DNA of 64,000 nucleotides from Paragyromitra xinjiangensis. Taxonomy: Eukaryota > Ascomycota > Pezizomycetes > Pezizales > Discinaceae. Position numbers and translations under genes: made by a program. Within the stretch, counting starts at the first letter, position 1, and each line of letters starts with the position of its first letter. The notes below the pieces were generated by a model. It did no database searches. It saw only the letters and a program-made list of their open reading frames with translations, and had not been told where the DNA came from. The stretch covers positions 1,364,001 through 1,428,000 of the forward strand of contig JBCAMK010000007.1 in assembly GCA_038503065.1 (NCBI GenBank). Reading direction: 5' to 3'. This document shows positions 57,276 to 64,000 of the stretch, one piece after another.

Positions 57276-58506
57276 ATGGAATACGCAAAGTACGTCTGCT
57301 CCCACCAGCACCAAAAGCAAAGAGATACAAAGGTGAAGAGAAGACAAATCTCGTTCAGTATGACTAACACCCCCTAACAGCCTCGGATCCAGCGGCCTCA
57401 AGATCTCTAAGATTGTCCTCGGTGCCATGTCTTATGGCGACCCGCGGTGGTCCGGCTGGGTCAAAAACGAGGATGAGTCACTCCCACTTCTCAAAGCCGC
57501 CTTCGATCACGGAATCAACACCTGGGATACTGCCGACGTCTACTCGGGCGGTACCAGCGAGCGTTTGATCGGTAAAGCCATCAAACAGTACAATATCCCT
57601 AGAAACGAGCTGGTTATCATGACGAAATGCTATTTCGGTGTCGTGGAGGATCTGAGTGCTATGTGGGAGACTGGCCGGAAAACAGCACAATGGGCTAATA
57701 GCACTGGGTTGTCGAGGAAACATATTTTTGATGCGGTGGATGCAAGTGTTGAGAGATTGGGGACATATATTGATGTGTTGCAAATCCATAGGTATATCTT
57801 TGATCTCATGAACAATACAACCCCAAAGAAGCTAATTTTATCATCATGATCGTAGGCTGGATAGGGAAACATCAAAAGAAGAAATAATGAAAGCCCTCCA
57901 CGACGTCGTTTCCAGCGGAAAAGTCCGCTATATTGGAGGTACGCCGCTACCCTATCCTACTAAAAATGAATTATCCACTAACCACAGACCACAGCATCCT
58001 CCATGTTCGCCTGGGAATTCCAAATGCTCCAAAATATCGCTGAAAAGCACAATTGGACAAAATTCATTTCTATGCAAGGCTTCTACAACCTTCTCTACCG
58101 CGAGGAAGAGCGCGAAATGATCCCTTACTGTAAAGAAACCGGCGTCGGCTTGATTCCCTGGTCCCCCCTCGCCCGTGGCGCCCTTACACGACCATTCGAC
58201 TCCCGCTCCACCGTCCGCGAGACAACCGATCTCTACATAAAGAGGGGTATCCGTGATCATGAGACCGACCACGACGCAGAGATCGTTAAGAGGGTTGAGG
58301 AGATTGCGAAGAAGCATAAGACGAGTATGGCAATTGTGGCTACTGCTTGGGTGTTGAGCAGGGGTGCGCTCCCAATTGTTGGGTTGAACAGTGTTGAGAG
58401 GATTGAGGAGGCGGTGGAATCAGCGAAATTCAAATTATCTGGGGAGGAAATCAAGTATCTCGAGGAGCCTTACGCTCCGAAGGCGGTTGAAGGCATTCTT
58501 TTTTAG
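57276..58506 (+). CDS. Aldo-keto reductase
   Basis: NADPH-dependent carbonyl reductase of the large AKR family, cytosolic. Exons 57276-57289 (14 nt), 57381-57791, 57856-57938 and 57995-58506; 339 residues. Introns are 91, 64, 56 nt, all GT..AG. The start MEYANLGSSGLKISKIVLGA is typical. The catalytic tetrad is visible: Asp and Tyr in DTADVYSGGTSERLIGKA, Lys in VIMTKC and His in VLQIHR. Later signatures are GKVRYIGASSMFAWEF, LIPWSPLARGAL and PIVGLNSVERIEEAV. It resembles the YakC/K-channel-beta-like fungal AKRs that are often annotated as versiconal reductase-like, but no metabolite cluster surrounds it, so the substrate is unknown. Confidence 0.93.
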
Positions 58507-60132
58507 GTTTTCGTGCGGTAATCGGCTCACTATTTTAAGACTGTACCTTAACCGTATTCAAGCCATAGATTCTAGAGGAATACTATCTATATGAATACAA
58601 AAGTATATGTTGTATAAAAAAATAGTAAAAGATCCGTAGTTGGTGTTGCGTTACTTACTTGCTCCGGTTTTGTAGATTGGGATCAACTTTCCTAGCTCTA
58701 AAGAATTTTCTTATAGCCAGTCAAAAACCAAACACTAAGAGTAAGTGAATCGATTGGCCCTGGCGCAGGACGCACTACGTGGTTGACAGCGTGAATCACG
58801 GACAGGCAGCTTTGTACCCTTTGCACTGCGTACTATTTTTTGTCTTATTTATCTACCACTACAAAGGGCGGTAAACTAAAAAAACAAACATAACGGCATA
58901 AAAAAGTGGTGCAGTGGTTAACGCTTCGCTCTTCGCCCTGTCGGCCCCCAGATAATTCTAGAGATAGGTTTAGTTTTGCTGTTCAGATCCCTGCCAGTTT
59001 AGTCTTTCCCTTCCTATGCTTTAGAATGTGGCTATTCCATTTAGTGGTTGGTATATAGCGATAGGATTGGTGCGATACCTTTTCAGTCAAAACACCGTGA
59101 GCTCTCTCCATCAGGAGCGATAAATATCAATAGCATAGCAGGCCATAAATGCTTTTGGTACACCGCCTTGATTCCTTGATACCAGTGACACTCCATACCT
59201 GGAGGCTAATCGAGTCCCTATAGCTGAGGAAACCTTCAATCATAAAGGGTCACTCGGAGTTAGACCAGCTTTGTTTGAAGTAATAAGGTGAGATATTCGT
59301 TGCTTCTATGGAAGGCTTGATATATTGGATAGAGAAGAAAGAAACGAAGAAGAGGCAGAAAGCCTCTGTATATATACAAGTAATCAACCAATCACAGCCC
59401 TTCCACCATATACCTCGCCGGTCAGCGCCTCCAGGCCCAAAGCAGCCTGCGAATAAGCCCAATATACTGAATAGCCGCTTGAATAATTGACAGCCAAAGA
59501 AGACCAAATCAGCAAGGAATAATAAGAAACCTGAATAGTAGGAAAGCCTACGTATGCTATAAAAGCCTACGTAGGTGGATAAAAGAATAGAGCCAAATAG
59601 TAAGGAAAGGCCGGAAGCGGCACGAAAGGAAGTAAATATATCCAACATTGTTCCGACAATCAACGTCCCGTGGTGAAAAGAGAAAAGGCATCAAATTCAC
59701 GGGCTTGAGGAAGTATCACGCCATTTGAAGCTTCTCCGCAGGAATTGCCAGTATAACCTTGCTTCTCCTACGTGGACTAGGGTCCACATGGAATTTTTTC
59801 TGTTTGCTACCCTAGTGTTGGTCCGATCAAGCCAACGAAACTACCTCCTTCTATTTCCCCTCCAACCCTCATTGGGCCGCCCGGGATAACCCTGTGACAA
59901 CCTCGGAATACTCTTGGATTTATTGTTCAGCAAGAACTATGCTTCAGAAAATGCAGAAACCCTCGATTATGCTGATTGGCGAATACACTCCCGGCGTTGA
60001 AAAGAGCGCGGGACGTACCGAGGCGAGATCGTGTCAAAGCCCATAGCAACACGTCCTCCAGGATCTAACTTCACCCCACCAAAACCACCACCGTCCAACC
60101 CACTATCCCTCACTCTCAGCCTCATTGTCACA
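58507..60132. other. Intergenic, no gene seen
   Basis: About 1.6 kb with the tRNA-like fragment at 58.9 kb and a purine-rich tract at 59320-59660. That tract may be a decayed repeat (a TACGTA-rich patch near 59550-59575), but no element could be defined. Confidence 0.45.
58900..59000 (+). repeat. tRNA-like Pol III promoter fragment, possible SINE remnant
   Basis: An A box TGGTGCAGTGG at 58907-58917, followed 64 bp later by a near-B box GTTCAGATCC at 58981-58990. No cloverleaf folds across it, so it is not a functional tRNA. The arrangement is that of tRNA-derived SINEs or a dead tRNA. Confidence 0.35.
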
Positions 60133-60785
60133 ATGTCATCTTCCACACTAGACCACCCTCCACCCAAAACCCCACTCCCACCAAGTAACTCCCCCCCAAT
60201 CCTCTCCAATCGCACCAAGCTAACCAACAACTAGATAAACGCATCCAAAAGCGTCCCCTCCTCCATCCTCCTATCCATGCACCACTTCACACATCGCAAG
60301 ACAGAATAGTCTATATTTCTGCCTCTACCCCTTTTATCTCTGCTGTTAAGCGAGTCGAGGGGTTTCTCTCTTCTAAAGCAGGAACAGGGGGAAGGAATGA
60401 AGTGACCTTGAAAGCAACCGGGAGGGCGATTGATCGCGCGCTGCAGGTTGGATGTTACTTCATGGAGCGGGAAAGTGAAAAGGTGGTGGTGAGGACGGGT
60501 ACAGTGGAGGTTATTGACGATGTTGTTGAAAAGATGGATTATGGGCAGCTTACGGAAGGGGAGAAGATAAAGGATAAGAAGGATGGTTTGAAGAAACGGA
60601 AGAGGGGGAAGGGAGGGAGTGAAGTAGTAGAGAAGAGCGGAATTGAAAAGGAGAATGAGCTTGGGGATGTAGAAATGGGGGATGGGAAGGAAGATGAGGG
60701 GGCCGAAGTAGAAGAAGAAATATTTATGAAGTCTAGAAAAACTAGTATGGTTGAGATCGTCATCAGCTCTACAGAGGGTTGTTGA
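60133..60785 (+). CDS. POP7: RNase P/MRP subunit Pop7/Rpp20
   Basis: Alba-fold protein subunit of nuclear RNase P and RNase MRP, which mature tRNA and rRNA. Exons 60133-60184 and 60235-60785; intron 60185-60234 (50 nt, GTAACT donor, AGCTAACC branch, ACTAG acceptor). Product 200 residues. The junction reads LPPNKRIQKRPLLHPPI, the conserved Pop7 start. The Alba core follows: RIVYISASTPFISAVKRVEG, RNEVTLKATGRAIDRALQVG and VVVRTGTVEVIDDV. The C-terminal ~75 residues are a Lys/Glu/Gly-rich extension (LKKRKRGKGG...), a low-complexity tail. Start: the ATG at 60133 is the first in this frame; an upstream GTG frame extends but has no ATG. Confidence 0.9.
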
Positions 60786-61125
60786 ATAATGCGAGGTTCT
60801 TCTATACGCAGATATGTACGATAGTTGTGGAAAGAAAGGGATATGAGTTTATTTATTCCCTTTATATATATCAATTGCGCGCTCAGTGAAGCATAAGCGT
60901 CCAATTGACAGAGGGGAGAAACTTATTTCCATGATACAAGTTTCGCCGGATGCCTCACCCTCAAACGAACCCAAAAAGCAATTAACAGTCCAAACCAGCA
61001 AAGAAGCAAAAATTGACATGAACGCCGCCCCCAAAAAGCAAGGACCACCTTTTGACGTTTCAATCCGACCTCCCAAAAAACACAATAACCTGAAACCCCG
61101 AGTCCACTTTTCCTAAATCCTTCAA
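60786..61125. other. Tail-to-tail spacer POP7 / WBP2-like
   Basis: 340 bp. The plus strand has a 62-codon open frame from an ATG at 60931 to 61116, rich in Lys/Pro (ending KKHNNLKPRVHFS). No family resemblance; not called a gene. Confidence 0.4.
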
Positions 61126-61969
61126 TCATCGACCTGCATTATCGTTTTGCCTCTGCATCTCCTGTGCAACACTCTCCATCTGCACCTCCTCATATCCGGG
61201 TGGGGGGCCCGGCGGAGGTCCTCCATAGCTTACATCTGTATCTACCAGCCTCGGCGCACTTCCGCCCATAGCTGGCGGTTCCTCGTAGGCTGGTAAATCC
61301 TCTAGGTGCACAGCGTCCATTGCAGCCCCTTCTGCCACCCTCCCCGATGCTCTAGCGTTCTCTAACGCTTGTAAAAATCGCTCCTTCACCCTCTCGAAAA
61401 TGGTATAAAAGTCGAATGCACCACCGTCTTTGAAAACAAGTTTTAATTCGATTGCAGAACTCACGGATGGGAGGCCACCGTTAGGGACGGGCCGCACGAC
61501 GGCTGTCCAAACATTAGGGCCGAAGAAAGGCGCGGAGACATGTGTGTCGTGGAGGTGGTTGATGGGGCAAGAGAACGATTCGAGTTCCTTAGTGCGTTGG
61601 GCAGGGATGTAGACGATCTTTTCATAGCCCAAGAAATCAATATATCGTGATTCCACAGGTGCGCCGATAAGAGGGAGAAAGAACACATACCCGTTGGTTC
61701 GTAAGGTGTACCACACCTGAACTGCTACTCAACTTAATCGGTGTTGCACCGGGAAGAGAGTTTGAGCTAGACAATGAAAACGAGGTCCTTGTCGGGGAAC
61801 TATAGAGTCCTCGCTCGCCAGGGAGGTTGACGAACGCCTGTGGGTTGTTCTCGTCCAGCATTACCCAGCTGCGAAGTGAAAATTTCTTAGTTGAACGTTG
61901 CTTCATTTCTGAATTGTTTGGCCTGCCTGCCTGCCCAAGTGGAGAGGAACTAACTCACTTTATAGACAT
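61126..61969 (-). CDS. WBP2-like GRAM-domain protein with PPxY motif
   Basis: Exons 61959-61969 (11 nt), 61691-61868 and 61126-61617; 226 residues. Introns 61869-61958 (GTGAGT..CGCAG) and 61618-61690 (GTATGT..AAAAG). Starts MSINWVMLDENNPQAFVNLPGE as in WW-domain-binding-protein-2 homologues. A GRAM-type core follows (GVVHLTNQR joined to IVYIPAQRTKELESFSCPI), then HLHDTHVSAPFFGPNVWTA. The C-terminus is Pro/Gly-rich with GGPPPGPPPGYEEVQ, where PPGY is a WW-domain ligand, so it may bind WW proteins such as HECT ubiquitin ligases. Joining the two frames without the second intron would need a frameshift; the intron restores the family sequence. Confidence 0.86.
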
Positions 61970-64000
61970 GATGGGCTATTTGGACTGTTTCCCGAGACTC
62001 TTAAGATTTCTTGTGTATTCAGAAAGCGCTTTTGTGGATATGGCAAAGTTGGGGGACTATAGCGAGCAGTTCGTCTGGTATCGCAAAGCGCGGTAACACT
62101 AAATATATTAACTAGCGAGCACTGATTCCGCCTCGTCACTAGCCTGCGGGAATATCGAGAGGGTTTAAAACGCCAACCCTGTTCCTGGAGAGGTAGAGGG
62201 GACTGAGGGGGAAATCGACGGGTCGATGGCTGATCCAGAGACGAGAAACCGGGTTGTGGGGGGTGGGGGATTGGAGTGGTGGATCAGAGGAGGGGTTCCT
62301 GAGTGATCATGGGTTATCGATAAGGGAACGGGATGCTGCATTTGTGATCCTGACATCGCTGCTTTTGGCTGACTAGAGGACTGTATTCTACATGTGCTTC
62401 TAACGTCGGTAAAGGATAACCGTTGGGACTTGCAGAATGAGTAATACCTACTGTCGGTATACATTTCTGCCTTCGCACGATTACGTACACAGCAAGTCGC
62501 AACCACGGGACGGGGTTTTAGCCTTTTCTTCGCCTATCGCAAATCGAACCGACAAGTTGTGGATTCTGAACCAACCAGCAAGGAAAGACCCTGTTCTTTA
62601 CCCCACAGTCTCGTTTAAAGCTTCAAGCCACGACGAAATGCTTTTGCTGTTTGCTGCCTAGCAGAAGCAGTCGGCCAAAATCCCTCTTCTCCACAGAGCG
62701 CTTGCTTCATCCCTCAATAGTGGCTGCACCTATCTTTAGATGGACGGGCAGACTTTTCGCGAGTCCCGAGGAGGAGATGGAGGTAGGGTACCTTATGTTA
62801 TCCATGTTGAGTTGGTAGTAGCCGTGGAACATATCCTTTCCTCTGTTGTAGCTTTCTGTCATCTTACTAGGGCAAAAACAATTAGAGCCCGATGAGCCGG
62901 TCGAATCTAACCCTGAAGAAATGCGGAGAGCTTGTTTTTCTTTGGCACCCATGGCCAGAGACACTAGGTCGCTGCCAAGATGAAGGAGGGTAAGCGAGTA
63001 GCTTTATCCTCAGTTCTCGTAACATAGACGAGGAATGTAGGTAGAAGATTTAGTTGGACTTCTATTTGCTCTATCAGCTATGCTGCTCTAAAGCATCACA
63101 AGGAATCATCTGCTCTAGCATACTGTGTCACTAGTTTTTGTCATGCAAACAAGCATCAGGTACATGTATGTTTTGATAGAGATGAGGAAAGAATAAGACC
63201 TTAACTTTAAGAAAACAAATTTTTAATTTACTTCCCCAAGAATTGCTACCCGACGAAGCTATTCCCAAGTATATACAGCAGATACACAAAAGAATTCCCT
63301 CCGCTTTTTCGCTTTCCCCACCCCAGCTTCCCCCCTCAGGCCAATCGTCCCAAAAGTAACCATGCCAACAGGTTATCTTAAGCAAGGACCAAAAAAAAGA
63401 CAAAAAAGACACCGACGTTTCCAAATACGATGTACTCTCCGATCGGCCGAGAAAAATCCTAATAAAGAAGGTCTGACGAAAAGTAACATGACCAGACCAA
63501 CAATAAAGTACTTAAGGGAAAGAAACAATCCCAATCAAACACCCGTTCACCCAAACAGATGTTGCTTACTCTCCCTCTCATCATCGCCTGAGTCAATCAA
63601 CCCGCCTCCATATCCATTTGACAACAAGCCACCGATAAAACAAAAGGGAAAACAAGACTTAACAGAGTGTCTAAGGAAGGGGTGGCAAATCAAACGATGG
63701 TTGATACAAAAGTCCAAGGAATGGCGTGGGGATAGGGTTTATATGTAGTTAAAGGAAGGAATAAGACCTAAAATCAAGGTCCGGACACGGAAAAAGAAAG
63801 GGAAAAAGACAATTAAAGGGGTATCAAAGAGAAAGTATACTTAGTGAAGGAGTGAAACACTTTTTGAGAGTCGCCTGAAGGCTCGAGTAAAGATAAACTT
63901 ATGTAGGACGAAGTTTTCTTACGTAGCGGCTTGACTGGTGTTTAGTTGAGAAAGTGTTCCTCGAATACTGCATATTTCGGCGCCGGATGTGGACTCTGGA
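61970..64000. other. No gene recognised to the window end
   Basis: About 2 kb. The minus strand has an open stretch at 62707-62964 and the plus strand one at 63362-63748, but neither shows a family motif or a convincing splice pattern. The latter is Lys/Arg/Pro-rich low complexity. A gene continuing beyond the window or with short exons could be missed. Confidence 0.4.

Noticed and set aside
57276..58506. Aldo-keto reductase and P450 fusion as parts of a secondary-metabolite cluster
   Set aside because: No polyketide synthase, peptide synthetase, terpene cyclase or cluster regulator is present, and housekeeping genes lie between them.
59250..59663. 137-codon hydrophobic frame on the minus strand
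   Set aside because: It is the complement of a purine-rich plus-strand tract; hydrophobicity comes from base composition. A retroelement gag relic was considered, but no zinc knuckle could be read.
60931..61116. Possible 61-residue Lys/Pro-rich protein between POP7 and the WBP2-like gene
   Set aside because: Low complexity, no family resemblance, and it lies in a tail-to-tail 3' spacer.
62707..62964. Possible small spliced gene on the minus strand
   Set aside because: An intron-like segment can be drawn, but the joined frame meets a stop and no conserved sequence was recognised.
1..64000. CRISPR arrays, bacterial operons, prophage
   Set aside because: Intron-rich fungal nuclear DNA; no regularly spaced repeats or bacterial gene organisation seen.

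Overview
The window is nuclear DNA of a filamentous ascomycete, probably Pezizomycotina. Most protein genes carry introns of about 47-95 nt with GT..AG ends and a CTAAC/CTAAT-like branch site. Typical filamentous-fungal genes are present: a P450-reductase fusion of the P450foxy/CYP505 type, an AA9 cellulose monooxygenase with a CBM1 module, a trifunctional tryptophan enzyme, an RDEL-ended protein disulfide isomerase, and small fungal-only families. An early-diverging lineage such as Pezizomycetes is possible, but that is weak inference.

Layout. 1.2-4.8 kb: thymidylate kinase (+), COQ3 (-) and the COMPASS subunit BRE2 (-). 4.8-11.9 kb: no convincing gene; this is a graveyard of at least ten short inverted-repeat elements, all but one with clear TA flanks at both ends, including a foldback element with another element nested in it. 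11.9-15.4 kb: a Ser/Thr kinase and an 18-repeat ankyrin array that a phase-compatible intron can join into one protein. 17.1-19.6 kb: a DUF2423 protein (-) and TRM5 (+) from a shared promoter. 22.2-24.6 kb: trifunctional TRP1 (-) with a perfect CPC1/Gcn4 box. 26.8-28.1 kb: ARPC2. 31.5-35.0 kb: P450foxy-type fusion. 35.5-39.8 kb: a compact block with ATG33-like (-), a DUF1763/LYR-like protein (+), PDI (-) and a DUF3807 protein (+). 40.4 kb: an intron-containing tRNA. 42.7-44.0 kb: AA9-CBM1. 44.7-51.7 kb: MLP1/TPR nucleoporin (-). 52.9-55.7 kb: STU2/XMAP215 (+). 57.3-58.5 kb: aldo-keto reductase (+). 60.1-60.8 kb: POP7 (+). 61.1-62.0 kb: WBP2-like GRAM protein (-).

Most genes are independent housekeeping units. 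Real pairings are the divergent promoters (DUF2423/TRM5, ATG33/LYR, PDI/DUF3807, MLP1/STU2). The accessory parts are the element graveyard next to the kinase-ankyrin gene, the AA9 gene and the P450 fusion. All gene models are hand-spliced by reading frame, splice sites and remembered family sequences; none was tested by alignment or RNA.
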